Positions 13,730 to 26,557 are shown, numbered from the stretch's first letter. The stretch is DNA of 64,000 nt from Cacajao melanocephalus (GCA_963573385.1 CAUYLG010070611.1:1-64000); one strand, 5' to 3'. The notes: generated from the letters alone by a model not told the origin. Program-made: numbers and translations.

Positions 13730-15010
13730 AAATGATAAGTCCCCGTGTGCAAATGCAGTCTTCTCTCTGCCTCCTTCCAGGTAGAATTCTAAAGCTGCCA
13801 TTGATCTTTAGAGCAACCTTTAATTACCCTGAGACTCAAAAGTCCAAACAGGCCAAGGCTCCAGCTAAGGGGTATTTGCTTTGAGGCCTCTTGTGAAGCA
13901 AATGAAAGAGACTCCAGGGGTCTGGAGCCAGAGAGGCTGAGCACAGCCCGGCACTGGCTTCCAAGGCCAGGGTACAGGTGAGAAGGGAGGTCTCGCCCCC
14001 TGCTTCTGCGCAGTGGCGCCCGCCTGGGTCTCGGTGGAGCACAGGGCTTTTGCTGCTATTGTCTTTCCTACTTTGTAAATCACAGATGCGCAAGAGATAC
14101 CTGTGATGTCTTTATTGCTTGTCTCCGTAGCAAAGATCCCCGGAAGTCTGAGGCTAGCAGCATGTAGGACGGCCTCCTAAGGGTAGTAGGTGACTTCCAG
14201 ACTCAGCAGGTGGCCATACATGGACTGAGACTGCCTCAAAGGAGGGGCTGGGCCCAAAGGACTGGGTGGCCAGCTGGGAAGGGCTCAAGGGTCATGGACT
14301 GGAATTCGTTTCAGTGTGCACACAGATCCTCACAGGTTACTCAGAACTGACCATGCCCACCCCACCGCCTCCGCTGCGATGGGGACACTGAGGACCCTGG
14401 AAAGAAGCCCAGGCCAACGAATGAAATGTAGCACCTGCGTCATCAATGAGAAGGACCGGGCAGTTCAGGAAACCTCGTCATGGTGTCTTGCCCAAAGGGA
14501 ACGCACAGACAGCCTCGACGGCACTTTGTGCAGCCCGGGAGCCAGAGGGGGAACTGCAGAGCCCACCCACCTGTCTCCCCACAGCCCCTGTGACCCTCTC
14601 ACACTTTCATCCCCAGCGCCCCTCAGGGGTCACCGCAGAAGCATCTGGTAAGTAAGTCTCCACCAGAGGAGCAGGGCATGCCTCTTGCTTTGAGGGCCAC
14701 GGGCCTGTGTGCTCTGTGCGAGTGAGGTGTGTGCACGTGTGCATGTCAGTGAGCTGAGGGGACACCTGAGGGATGGACACAGCAGGACACCTGAGGGCCA
14801 GATGAGAGCCAGGTGCTGCGGCAGAACACCCGATGAGAAGGGCGTGTAGGGACGCCTGAGGGGCGGGCATGACGGGGCATCCCAGAAGAAGGGCAGAGAA
14901 CCCAGAGCCTGGCGTTCTGAGCACCAGCTCCAAGCCATGAACCTCACAGAGCAGCCTCACTTCTCGGCCAAATCCCCAAAACCATCCTTAATGTGGGAAT
15001 TAACCCTGCT
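13730..15010. other. Unique sequence, no gene seen
   Basis: No repeats recognised. A short GTG/CAC-rich stretch lies at 14705-14750. Confidence 0.4.
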
Positions 15011-15100
15011 GAGAAAACCATGTTTACACACAGTGAAAAGAACACGCAACTCTAGTGAGAAAATCATGTTTACACAGAGTGAAAAGAACATGCAAAATAC
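15011..15100. repeat. 46-bp tandem duplication
   Basis: gagaaaaccatgtttacaca... at 15011 is repeated with few changes from 15057 (gagaaaatcatgtttacaca...), period 46, two copies. Both contain gtgaaaagaaca. It extends a short open frame without making a recognisable protein. Confidence 0.88.
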
Positions 15101-15229
15101 AAAAAAAATTCAAACAAGAAAATAAAATGTCCATAACTCTACTAATGAAGGCTAAGTCAGGCTAGCACCGTGGTTTGTTTCCGCTGGGGCTTTCTGACCA
15201 CGCGTGTGACAGAAGTGACTCTGGGATCA

Positions 15230-15880
15230 TTTTTATCTGTATTACATGTGTGGATACGTATCATTTCAGGTCATGCTTTTCCTCCACGTAGAAACGCACT
15301 GAAAACATTTTTTCATGTCAGTAAATATTACTTGAAGATATAATTTTTGGTAGTTATGAAACATTAAAACCAGCTGTATACCATAATTTAGGTAACTGTA
15401 CCCCAACTGCTGGGGGTTGGGGTTCTGCCAATTTGCTTTTCCATAATTACAAACAAGGAGAATTACTGGATCGAGGAAAGGCTCTTGATATAAATTATTA
15501 ATAGCTCTCCAGAAAGGCTCTATATCACGCCCCTCATCAGAATGAAAGAGCCTGCTCTACGCCAACTTCATCCACTTCCAGGAGGTGCCTTGTTAAAAGC
15601 CATGCTTATTTGAGAGCGCATTTGTTTCCATTTTCAATTCTTTACTAATGACTGGAAGAAACATTTACATTTTCTGGACAGCTACGTAAATTCTCATGTG
15701 GGTCTCTGACTGTGTTCTGATTGTCCTCATCCATTTTCTATGAGGACATTTTCTTTTTATTAGTTATCTGTGCGAGTTCTCTGTATATTAAGGGCATACT
15801 CCATGTTGTGAATGAAGAGCTGTGTCACCTGCCTTTTATGTTTCTGGTATATGGGTATTTGCTGCTTCTATGTTGTGCTT
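15230..15880 (-). mobile_element. Old antisense L1 fragment
   Basis: AT-rich sequence matching antisense old L1 (L1M-type): ggagaattactggatc, ctccagaaaggct, ctttactaatgactggaaga, and ttagttatctgtgcgagttctctgtatatta. Heavily decayed; no open frame survives. Confidence 0.6.
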
Positions 15881-15898
15881 ATAATGTGTCACTCTAGA

Positions 15899-16004
15899 CA
15901 GAGGGAATGGATGCAGCAAACCACCGTGGCATGTGTATACCTATGTAACAATGCTGCACGACCTACACAGGTACCCCAGAACTTAAAGTGTAATAACAAA
16001 AACA
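15899..16004 (+). mobile_element. Severely 5'-truncated L1 (about 105 bp)
   Basis: Contains only the L1 3' end: atggatgcagcaaaccaccg, catgtgtatacctatgtaac, gtaccccagaacttaaagtg and an A-rich tail. It is flanked by a perfect 16-bp target-site duplication (aatgtgtcactctaga at 15883-15898 and 16005-16020), so it is an independent insertion. Confidence 0.95.
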
Positions 16005-16020
16005 AATGTGTCACTCTAGA

Positions 16021-16779
<759 letters not shown>

Positions 16780-16781
16780 TT

Positions 16782-17224
16782 AATATCCATGTTGTGTGTG
16801 CATGCATGCACTGTATGGGGAGAGGACAAGGAACCTTCACTGAACATTTGTTCATTATGTTCAGGATCAGAAGACTAGTCCTGATTTCAGTGCGGCTGTC
16901 TCTAACATTGCCCTAGGGACTGGTGGGTGTTATTTGAAATATTCTTTAGCATGTTAATAAAGTATTATTTTAGTTCTACTTAAGGGCATATTTTTTTTTT
17001 CTTTTCACTAAACTCAGGAAAAGCTACTGAATCTCTTAAGATAATATGTGATTGAGGGCCTGTGGTTTACTGATAGGTTATCTTTATTAACAGTGCATGC
17101 CAGATAGAGTTACAGGCGTGCTGGCCTGATCTCTGAGGCTAACTCTAGGCTGGCATCCAGGGGCACAGTTACATTCTGGTGGTATTTTTATGGGATATTT
17201 TTTATTTTATAATTTTGACGAAGG
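16782..17224. other. AT-rich sequence, no feature recognised
   Basis: No named repeat or exon. It runs into an old LTR downstream. Confidence 0.35.
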
Positions 17225-17455
17225 CAGGCCTCATGAATGGCATGGGTGCCATGGCAAAGGAAGCTGATGGGAGCGCCCAGCCTTCTTGCCCTCCTGCCTT
17301 CCACCACATGAGGCAGTAACAAGATACCCTTGACAGACACCAGAGGCTGGTACCTTGAACTTCCAGTCTCTGAAACAGTGAGAAATAAATTTCTGTTGTT
17401 TATAAATTACCCAGTCTAAGGTATTTTGTTATAACAGCAGGAATGGACTAAGCCA
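17225..17455 (+). mobile_element. 3' part of a MaLR-like LTR
   Basis: Shares its end with the LTR at 2410-2760: ccttccaccacatgagg, gtgagaaataaatttctgtt, tataaattacccagtcta, ggtattttgttataacagca and ggactaagcca. The 5' part is not recognisable. Confidence 0.75.
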
Positions 17456-17790
17456 CTCCATATACGTGGAGGGAGAAACTGACAGATGTAAGCTCTTGCA
17501 CAGAAGTCACTGATAATTCAGCTGAGATGGGGTGCTGGGAGCCAAGTGTCAGGGCGGCCAGCTCTGGAAGACGGAGCACCGAGGCGGCTCCTTCTCTCCG
17601 GCAGGACAGGCCACACAGCACACGGCTTTTTGAAACTGAACAGAACTCACTAGGAAGTCATTTTCTGGTCTTAGAATCCTATTTAAAACCAAGGCTGTTG
17701 GCGATGTTTGGATTTACTCCCAAATTATAAGTCTTTTCAGGTTAAGCTTTTGTTTTAAGCTTACCTTGAGGCAATATTAGCATTTTTAAA

Positions 17791-17815
17791 AAGTGTGTGT
17801 GTGTGTGTTGTGTAA
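17791..17815. repeat. (TG)n microsatellite
   Basis: Short run of TG dinucleotides (about nine units) with one interruption. Confidence 0.9.
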
Positions 17816-17984
17816 ATTCCTCTTTCCTAACATTGAGGAGGACTGTGTTCTCACCCATTTATCTTGGTCCTCCTTGCTGGACGCCTGCCTATTTCACTAG
17901 CATTTCCAACTGCCCCTCTAAGATGTACTTAGAAATCCTACATAAGACTCTGTTTTCTCATCCATTCATTTACTTCTACTCATT

Positions 17985-18445
17985 AGTTCCTTTATTGTGT
18001 TTATCATAAGTTGCCTTTATTTTTCTATTTTTGGCTTCTTGGTTAAAGGCTTACTTGCCTTGTTTTGATGTTTTTAAATAAGAAAAGCAATGCAGCTTTG
18101 AATCTGGTTGCAAGCCCAGTGCTGCTACATCCCGTGTGCTTTTCAATGGCCTTCTGTAACTGTATACAGGGTCATTTCGTCTTGACCCACATTATTTTGG
18201 AGGAGGTTCTTTAACATCCAAATGCTTGGTTATGTCGTTTTATTATGATCTGATTTTAAAGGATTCTGCTCAGTGAACAAACTTTATGTCCCTGCTGTTT
18301 ACTCTGGAAATGTTTATGGCCTAGGATGGATGATTACTTTTTGAAAGTATTCCATAGTTAGAAGACCCATTCTTTGTTGGTACAAATTCCATCCAGAACT
18401 CCTAAACCACTCCTTTTTAATGCCATTCAGATTCACAATCCACCT
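17985..18445 (-). mobile_element. Probable antisense L1M fragment
   Basis: Matches the antisense reading of L1 ORF2: cttgacccacattatttt, ggttctttaacatccaaatg and gtgaacaaactttatgt. Much decayed, so the left limit is approximate. Confidence 0.5.
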
Positions 18446-18747
18446 TCTTTTTTTAATTTGAGACAGTCTTGCTCTGTTGCCCGGGCTGGAGTGCAGTGGT
18501 GTGATCTCGGCTCACTGCAACCTCTGCCTCCCGGGTTCAAGCTATGTTCCTGTCTCTTGCCTCAGCCTCCCAAGCAGCTGGGATTACAGGCACTCACCAC
18601 CAATGCCCAGGTAGGTTTTGTATTTTTAGTAGAGACAGGGTTTCACCATGTTGGTCAGGCTAGTCTCAAACTCCTAACCTGAGGTGATCCACTCGCCTTG
18701 GCCTCCCAAAGTGCTGGGATTACAGGTGAGAGCCTCTGCGCCCGGCC
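18446..18747 (-). mobile_element. Alu, antisense
   Basis: T-rich start, then the antisense Alu from gagacagtcttgctctgttg to gcgcccggcc. Near full length with scattered substitutions and small insertions (cctgtctcttgcctcagc). Confidence 0.95.
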
Positions 18748-18840
18748 CAAACCTTATTTTTAATCCAAGTAAATACACTTAAACTTTCCTCCTACGGTTG
18801 TGTCTCAGTTCTGGTTCAGGGCTTGTGCCCCAGCAGTGGG

Positions 18841-18928
18841 GGCCACAGAAGGTTTCTGCGTGGGTCATGGCATGCTGGAGCTGAGGCCACAGGAGGTTTC
18901 TGTGGGTCACAACGTGCTGGAGCTGCCC
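18841..18928. repeat. 44-bp tandem duplication
   Basis: ggccacagaaggtttctgcg at 18841 recurs as ggccacaggaggtttctgtg at 18885. Both copies end in tgctggagct. Two units of about 44 bases. Confidence 0.85.
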
Positions 18929-20329
18929 CTTCTAGGGCTTACCGGGCCATGTGGGCCTGAGGAGAGTCTGCCGGCCCAATCATCGGGGTGGGGGGTGGCA
19001 GGTTCCTAAGGGAGGGGACAGCAGATCTCAAGGCAGAGCAGGGCCCCTGCTTGCTTCACTGCAGCTGGGCCCCTGTCCTCCTACTGTAAAATGACCGGCA
19101 GAGGGCAAGGACGGGGTGGAGGGTGCCACGCAGGCCCCGGGGAAGGGGGGACACACATGACTTTCCACAGAAGGGCGCTCCTTTCACCCTCAAGACCCTA
19201 TGAAAGTCTAGTCGGAAAGTGGCAGATGGGAGGCAGAGTCCATGCTGTGAGCGCTGAGACTTGAACCTCAGTGGCTGCAGAGGCAAAAGCAGGGCTCAGC
19301 GGAGAGGCGCCATTGGATGCCAACATGCAGAGCCCATGGGGCATCGGGAAACACCCAGAGGCAGGGCTGTGGAACTATGTCCATGTAGCGTGAGGGATTA
19401 GCAATGCAGATGCCATGGGGCATGTGCGTGAGGGCAACCACATTCCTGAGGACCAGCAAGCTCTGGCAGGGGAGGTGGCAAATCCACCAGAAAAGCACAC
19501 ACCTCCAGGGCCCAGCACACAGGACAGGGCCAACATTCACTACAGCAGGTGCTGCCACCCAGGGGCCAGGACGTCCAGGGTGCAGCCCCAATCCCAGCTG
19601 TGCCCCACCCTACCTCACCACTCCCTGCTCCCCGATCCCTGCCCAGCAGGCCCTGGAGGAGGCTCGCAGATGCGAAGGAACCAAATCACGCCTGGATAGG
19701 CTCGAAAGCCAAGGGGACCTAGGAAACAGGCAGCACCTCCCCTCCCCAGCCTGCCTTAGTTTTCTGGAATTCAACAAGGGGAAGCATGGCCCACGGCCCC
19801 TCTCTGGCCCCTGAACTGCTTGGTTCTGTTGCTGAACACCAGAAGGGTCTCTGCCTTTCTTCTGGGAATCAGAAAAGGATTCTGTTCCTATGGAAATGAC
19901 TTAAAGCCACACATCATTTCCCAAGGGACAAATCACAATACTGCAAGGAATGAGGGCTTTTGAAGCCTCTTCTACCAACGTTCTGCTGTTGGGATCTCAC
20001 GTGCTGGGCTGTGCTCGCTCAGGTGGCCTCCCATGGATGCAGAATCGTCTTCCTAAAACATCACAACTGCAAACACAAATTCCCTGTGCTCACCAAGACC
20101 CCCTAGGTTTATAATTTCTGTGTTCTCACCTCCTTTCCCATTGGGTTCAGTGCCCACAAGACATTCCGGCACTCACAGCATTCTCTCCACCCAACCCCTA
20201 TGGCATCAAAGAACTAAAGTCCTCTTCCTCTAAAGGAAGAAAATCTATCTCACAGGTCCTCCGCCAGCGCCTCCTCCGGGTTCCCCACTCAAGCCACAAG
20301 AGCCCCACAGGCGCTCAGGGTCTGCACTC
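18929..20329. other. Unique sequence, no gene seen
   Basis: GC-rich with overlapping open frames up to 136 codons and no recognised domain or repeat. Confidence 0.4.
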
Positions 20330-20392
20330 CACCCCACACCCTGCACCCCACACCCTGCACCCTATACCCCACACCCCGCACCCCACACTCCG
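20330..20392. repeat. 7/14-bp minisatellite (CCACACCCTGCAC)
   Basis: About nine copies of a 7-base unit alternating between ccacacc and ctgcacc types, giving a 14-base period. Confidence 0.9.
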
Positions 20393-22739
20393 GCCATGCA
20401 GCTGTGACTGACGCCTGTCCTCCCTAACCTCAAGTTAAGCAGGCAGGGCTCAGAGAAGGCTGGAAAAGCATTCTCATCAGCTGCCCACGCTGCACTCTCT
20501 AACAACACAGGGCAACGCCTCCGGCCCAGCAGCAAATACACTGCGTCCCTCACAGAAGAGACTGATGCGCTGTGGCTGGGTGAGGAAGGTGGGCATCGTG
20601 CCGTTTGCATCTGTCAAGCCTGCCATGAGTTCTGTGGCTTGGGCCAGGTCTGCCCCTGCTGGTGGCCCCTGGATGGGACTATCACATGACGGTGTGGTAG
20701 GAGGCCCATTGCCAACCTAACACCACCCTCTCATGACCCAGCTCCCCCAGACCTGGTTCAGGCACCCTGGCATCCACGGCTGTCCCCATCTCCTGTCCTT
20801 CACCCTGAGCGGCTCCCGGGCTGGTATGACACTCCACTGCAGGTAATCACAACAGGAAGAAACACCGCCATGAGCTCCCATGACCAATGTGGGTCTGGCC
20901 TTCCTCCAGCCACCTTGTGGCACCGTCCCTATTTGGGAGCAGACAGGAGATTGGAGGAGTCGATGGAGGCACAGCCTTTTGCTGGTCAGTCAGCTCTTGA
21001 CTCTTCTCTGTTCCAAGCCAGAATGTGAGCAGGGGCCATTCCTCGCACATGTGTGGCTCGGAGTCTGCCCAGAGTGGGGCCCAGGGCGACTTGTGGGGAT
21101 GATGAAACATGGTCTATTGTCAGCACAGGCCTGTGTACAGTGCCCTGTGGCTTCAGGCACACACATCACCCCGACCCACCCCACCTCCTACCGCCAGGCA
21201 TGGCTGACCCAGGAGGGCAGCAACATCTGCCCAGGGCCTCCACCGAACAGAGCTCCCCAGCCAGTGAGCCACAGACACCACCGAGGCAGGAACGCCAAGC
21301 TGCGTGGCCGGCCCAGTGACTGACTCTCAGCAGCCAGCCGCCTGCATCTGGAGAGCAAGGTCCCTGGGAGGCAGCATGCAGGCATGTGTGCTTGCTGGTG
21401 GGAACCAATCACACTGGCCCCCGTCCCACAAGAAGTGGCCGCTGTGCAACAGAGAGGCTGGGCCCTTCTCCCTACAGGTAAGCGGCCAGGACAGTGGGTG
21501 GCCACTGCCTGCCCAGCCAGCACTACTCTCCGTACGGATGGAGAGCCTGCTGTGGGGGAGGGCAGCAGGCGCCAGCAGACAGCAGTCTAGGCCCCATTCA
21601 TTCCATCTCACTTGGTGACACAGCAAGTCACGGCCCCTCTCAGCACCTCCACATTCCCCTGTGCAAAGTCACAAGTGGGCCAAATGGTCCAGGAGCCCCC
21701 AGCAGCCTTGCATCAGCCGGGTGGGCGGGGAGATGGGTCAGGCACGCTCTACTCACTTACAGACCATGGCTGGGAGAGGCAAGGCAGGCGTGTGCCTGAG
21801 ACTGACACTCCAATCACTGCCCCAGTGCTCCCCACAGGTACAGCCGAGCCCCACAATGACAAGAAGGCCAAGAGCTAAGTGAGCCGAAGGAGCGTCTTTT
21901 CCCATCCACCCACGAACACCCGGGCTGGGCTCCATCTGCTGGGCCAGGCCGTTGGCAGCTCCTGGCCTCAGCAGGGCCCTCACCTGTCTCGTCTCTCCTG
22001 GGGTGGAGATGAAGCAGGCGGCAAGACTTCCCTGGCTCCTCCCAAGGCCCTTGGAAGGAGCAGAGATGGTCGGAGCCACCGACAAGCACGGAGCTGGGGT
22101 ACAACAAGCTGCCAGCTGCACAGAACACTGCCCTGGGGACTTGGGACTGTCCCTTTATCTGAGAGACGAGCGCCTGGAGCAGGCAGGGTGGTGGAGCGAG
22201 GCTGACCCCAGCCGGCTGGTGCAGAGCGTGGTCTGATTCCCATTGCTGGGTTCTTCCTCGCTGCACCCAGAGCCCTCTGCCGGGTGAATGCTGGGCAGAA
22301 GGACTTCTCGGCCAGCACCTCTGGCTGGGAACAGTGGGTATCACCCCATGAAGGGACTGACAGTAAACATGGCGCTTGGGATGTCTCACAGAGAAACACG
22401 TGGGGTGGGTCAGGTGCTGGAGACAAGTCCACAGGGGGCCCCACAGGTGGAGCACAGAGCCCCGCACGACATGCCTCTGATGAGTGGGGTGCAAGGAGGT
22501 GCTCCCACTAAGTCGTCAGCTTAGGGAGGTTAAACAGTGTGCCCTCAGTTACAGAGTTCCCAGTGGCCTGGCCGAAGGGACCCCAGGCTATGTGATTTCT
22601 CACCCGGCCCCATCCCCAATACATCATAGTCCGGGTGCTGTGAAGAGGCTTCCAGGGACCAGAGGTCACGTGCCGCACCCTGCAGGGGTCACGCTGCTAA
22701 GGGCACAGCGGCCCAGTGCAGCTTCTGCGGGGAGCTTGT
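20393..22739. other. GC-rich unique sequence with many overlapping open frames
   Basis: No repeats recognised over more than 2 kb. Open frames occur on both strands (226 codons antisense at 21814-22494; several of about 100 sense), as expected in GC-rich DNA with few stop codons. A near-consensus 5' splice site, CAGGTAAGC, lies at 21475-21483, but no paired acceptor and coding block can be argued. If this belongs to a gene it could hold an exon I cannot identify. Confidence 0.3.
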
Positions 22740-23384
22740 CACATAGCCACGTCTAATAACTCATAATGTGGGCAGCGTTTCCACCGCCATGGTCACGTGA
22801 CCACTGCCAGGCTCATCTCCTCGGCTGGACGAGCTTTCAACCAGCAGGTCAGCAGCGAAACACAAAGCAGCGCTCCTCAAAACTCTTCCACAAATGACCC
22901 CGTGAACTACAATTTAACAAACCTCTCTCCTAGTAGAAAATCAAACTCGGGTTCTTTTGAAAAGGCATTTACTTACTTGGAAATCCCTTTCTTCTAGTAT
23001 TTCCTTCCTCCATCTCACGAGAAATGCAGCACACACGTACAAGTGGAAATGAGAGAAGCCCTCGGGTTCAGACTGAAAGAGAAAAAGTAACCAAGAGAGA
23101 AATTGTAATGTGTTGACCCATTAACATCACCGTGAGACTATCTGCGGCAGCCAGGGTTTATCTCGTCAGGGTTCAGGGAAATCCAAAGCTTGTGCTGACT
23201 TACTTTTACTTAATGCCTTCATTTCGAAATTCTCATCTCATTAAAACAAACACCATTTTCTCTTTAAGTACCAGCAGCCTGATAAATAGCATGTGAACAG
23301 TAGATCAAGCTTCAGGCAGCCTCAGCAGCAGTTTTCATTTTCCTGTCTTGCACAGACAATAGCCAAAAAGGGTAAGAGACAAAT
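22740..23384. other. AT-moderate unique block, possible conserved non-coding DNA
   Basis: Repeat-free, less GC-rich than its surroundings, with short TTAAT and TCATTAAAAC motifs. Nothing is decoded; the call rests on composition and lack of repeats. Confidence 0.25.
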
Positions 23385-23394
23385 TCAACGTGCG

Positions 23395-23530
23395 CTGGTG
23401 CTGTGCCAGGCACAGAGCCTGCTCCTCACAACGGGCATGTGAGGAAGGCCTTCTCCACTCCACCGATGATGAAACAAGGCCGAGCCGGGCCTGGCCCAGT
23501 CAAGCTGGAGATCAGGCACTGGGCCCAGGG
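23395..23530 (-). mobile_element. MIR fragment
   Basis: Antisense MIR pattern: ctgtgccaggcacagagcct, cctcacaacgggcatgtgag, ccgatgatgaaacaaggc and gtccgggtct. Diverged. Confidence 0.6.
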
Positions 23531-24052
23531 CCACAAACAGAGTCCGGGTCTCCCTGGGAAATGAACAGGGAAGTGAAGCTGATGGGAAGCCACAGGCATG
23601 GAGGACGTGGCTCACACTCCTCAAGTCTCTCCTTACTGTCATCAAATGTGCCGTCCCTGTTCCCCCTTCTTTAGCTACCCTTACTCATCCTGGAAACCCA
23701 GGCCCACGGTCAGCCCCCAGAGGCTCTCCCACACGGAGGCTCAGGGCTTGCACACCTTGGCAGTCTTCAAGCACATGCTGCCAAGTGCAAAGACTGAGGG
23801 TTCCCAAAACTCCAGGTCTTGGGGTGCCACCACCCATGCAACATCTATAGGACTACCATCAGTGGTTTATTAAGTAAACAAATAAAATGCACGGTGCGTT
23901 AGATGGTGATGTGCTACGGAGAAAACAAGGCCAAGACTGGACAAGGAAGAGCAGGGGGGTTTGTGTGTGAACAGGGGGATGCCATCTCAGTACAATCGTC
24001 AGTCTTCGAAGGTGACAGCTAAGCAAACATCCAAACAGAGAAAAGGCGTTTA

Positions 24053-24321
24053 TTGTTTTCTTTTTTGAGATGGAGTCTAGCTCTGTTGCCCAGGCTGGAG
24101 GGCAGTGGCGCAATCTCCGCCTCCCAGGTTCAAGCATGTTCCTGTCTCAGCCTCCCGAGTAGCTGGGACTACAGGTGCTCGCCACCATGCCAGAGTAATT
24201 TTTGTATTTTTAGTAGTGACAGCTTCACCATGTTGACCAGGCTGGTCTCAAACTCCTGACCTCAGGTGATCTACCTGCCTCGGCCTCCCAAAGTACTGGG
24301 AGTGAACCACCACGCCCGGCC
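24053..24321 (-). mobile_element. Alu, antisense, internally deleted
   Basis: Antisense Alu from gagatggagtctagctctg to cacgcccggcc. It lacks the usual cggctcactgcaacct block after gcgcaatctc and part of the right end (agtactgggagtgaaccacc). Flanked by a 14-bp target-site duplication with one mismatch (24039-24052 and 24322-24335). Confidence 0.95.
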
Positions 24322-24639
24322 AGAAAAGGCATTTAGACAGATGGCAGAGAAACATTCCAGATAAAAGCAACAGGAACCACAGGAACCACAGAGACCCTGA
24401 GGTTAGAAGCTGCCAGGCACATTCAGAAACAGCGAGGAGACAGCGTAGCTACCGCAGAGCAAGGCGAGCAGAGGCAGGTGCGTGTGTGGGGTCCAGATCC
24501 TCAGAGCTGTGGGCAGGGAAATACAGAGTCTTCAGAACATCCCTCTGACTGCCATGCTGAGAATGGACGGCACATGGCAGGGTGAGGAAGGTAGAACAAG
24601 GAGGACCAGGAGGCAGGTTAGGGCACCACGTAGTCATAA

Positions 24640-25058
24640 ATGCAAGAGGAGCTGGTGACTCAGGTCAAGAGGGGGCAGGGAAGCTTGTGGGAAGACAAAT
24701 TTGAGATGTATTTTGAAGGTCGTGCAGAAAAAAATACACCAACGTGTATGAGATCTGGGGTAGGAGAGAAAGGAACCAAGGGCCACTCCGACACTTTTGG
24801 CCTCAACAACTGCACGGGTGAAGATGCAAATTCCTACGACAGGGAGAGGTCTGTGGAAAAGGCTGCAGGAGACGATGTTTTGGCAGGAAGGCCATGGCTG
24901 TTCCTTGGAACTGTCAAGTTTAAGTCATGGGGACCCAGGTGGAGATGTCAGGGAGGCACCTGGACACACAAGCCCAGACAGTGGCCAGGGACTCGGGCCA
25001 GAAATAAACACCAAGGGCTGAATGACCCACAGGAATGACCAGCGAGCTGGGGGCAGAC
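24640..25058. mobile_element. Ancient interspersed repeat, family uncertain
   Basis: Recognisable as an old dispersed repeat by tgagatgtattttgaaggtc, ggggtaggagagaaaggaac, cacttttggcctcaacaact, tcaagtttaagtc and ggagatgtcagggaggcacc. I cannot name the family with confidence. The open frame across it (132 codons) is a by-product. Confidence 0.5.
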
Positions 25059-25480
25059 CAGAGAACATGAAGAGAGTATATATTCTAGAGCTGCTGGATA
25101 GCGTGCCCTGCGTATGTCCACTAAATAAAGTGAATCAACAGTGTTCTTCACGTTTCCTATAGATCTTGGATTTTTTCATCTGCTTATAATCTATCAACAA
25201 CTGATAGGTATGTTTCAAAACTCCCATTATGATAGTGAGTTTATGTATTTCTCCTTATGGTTCTGCCCATCTTTGTTTTCTGTATTTGGGAGCTATGTTA
25301 TCAGGAGCATACAAATTCAAAATTGTTTTCTCTTCCTGGTGTATGGAGCAATATAAATATGTACCATCTTTTACCTCAAGCCAGGCTTTTGCTCCAGAGT
25401 CTCCAGTGGGAAGGCAGGAATCTTAATATGGCTACAACTACGTATCAGTTTTTGTTGGGTAATATCTTTTAAACAGCTCT
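25059..25480 (-). mobile_element. Antisense L1 fragment (ORF2 5' region)
   Basis: Antisense ORF2 sequence: gtatatattctagagctgct, ctcccattatgatagtgagt, ctccttatggttctgcc, ggagctatgttatcaggagc and atcttaatatggctac. Decayed, no surviving frame. Confidence 0.75.
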
Positions 25481-25485
25481 TTTGA

Positions 25486-26557
25486 GGTATAACTGTCATA
25501 TAATAAACTTTATTTCAAGTTTATAATTTGGTAAGTTTTGATATATGCATACACCTGGGAAAACACCATCACAACCAAGGTAGTGGACACGCCTACTGCT
25601 TCTAAGGTTTCTTTGTGCCCATTTCTAAATCCTCCCTTCGAGCCCTCCCAGCCCCAGACAATCACAGACCTACTTGTGTCACTGCCCATCAACTTACATT
25701 TCCAATACTTTTAAATAAAGGGAGTCATCTAGCCTCTCCATGCAGGGTGATTATCTTAGGTTCATCCATGACATTGCACATACCAATACTTCATGTCTAT
25801 AAACGCTGGGTGGCATCCAATGCATGGATATACCACACTTAGTTTATCCATTCATCTGTTGATGGACTGAATTGTTTCTAGTTTGGGGCTACTACACAGA
25901 GAAATGCCATGAACTTGTGTTTACCAATCTTTGAATGGACATATGCTTTCATTTTGCTTGGATAAATACTTAGGAGGAGAACAGCTGGATCATATGGTAG
26001 GAGTACGCTTACCTTTTGAAAAAACTGCCACTAGCTTTGATATAAACCTTTTGTGAAATACATGCTTTGCAAATGTTTTCCCTCCGTGCCTTCTCTTTCC
26101 ATCCTCTTAACAGTGACTTTTGAAGGCCGTGGGTTTTAAATTTTGATGAGGTTCAACCTAGTGCTTTGTTCTTTGACAGGTCATGCTGCTGGTGTCTTAT
26201 CTAAAAAAAGTCATTGCCTAACTCGAGGACACAAAGGTTTTCTTCTAGAAGGTCTGTAAGTTTTAAGTTTGACTTCAGCTCTGTCATCCGTTTTAATTTT
26301 TGTATATGGTAAAGAGCATGGAAGTTCATTTGCATGCACATGGATATGCAATTGTTCCAGCAATTCGTTGAAAAGATGAAACTTCACGTAGTGCCAGTCA
26401 CTTATGTTGTCTTCTTTTTCAGGGCCGTTTTGGCCATTCTCAGTCTCCTGCATTTCCGTACACATTTTTAGAACCTGTTTTGTCCATGTGTACAGAAAAG
26501 CTTGCTGGGATTTCTGACCCATGACCATGGTATAGCTCTTCACTTAATTAGTCTTCT
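25486..26557 (-). mobile_element. Antisense old L1 (3' UTR and ORF2 3' end)
   Basis: Classic antisense L1M series in order: tgaggtataactgtcatata, caatgcatggatataccac, tttatccattcatctgttga, ggagaacagctggatcatat, gttttcttctagaag, tttttgtatatggtaaagag, gttccagcaattcgttgaaa and aaaagcttgctgggatttc. It breaks off at 26557, where an unrelated segment is inserted, and resumes at about 26822. Confidence 0.85.

Noticed and set aside
21814..22494. 226-codon antisense open frame
   Set aside because: Several other frames overlap on both strands at similar length; no recognisable protein family.
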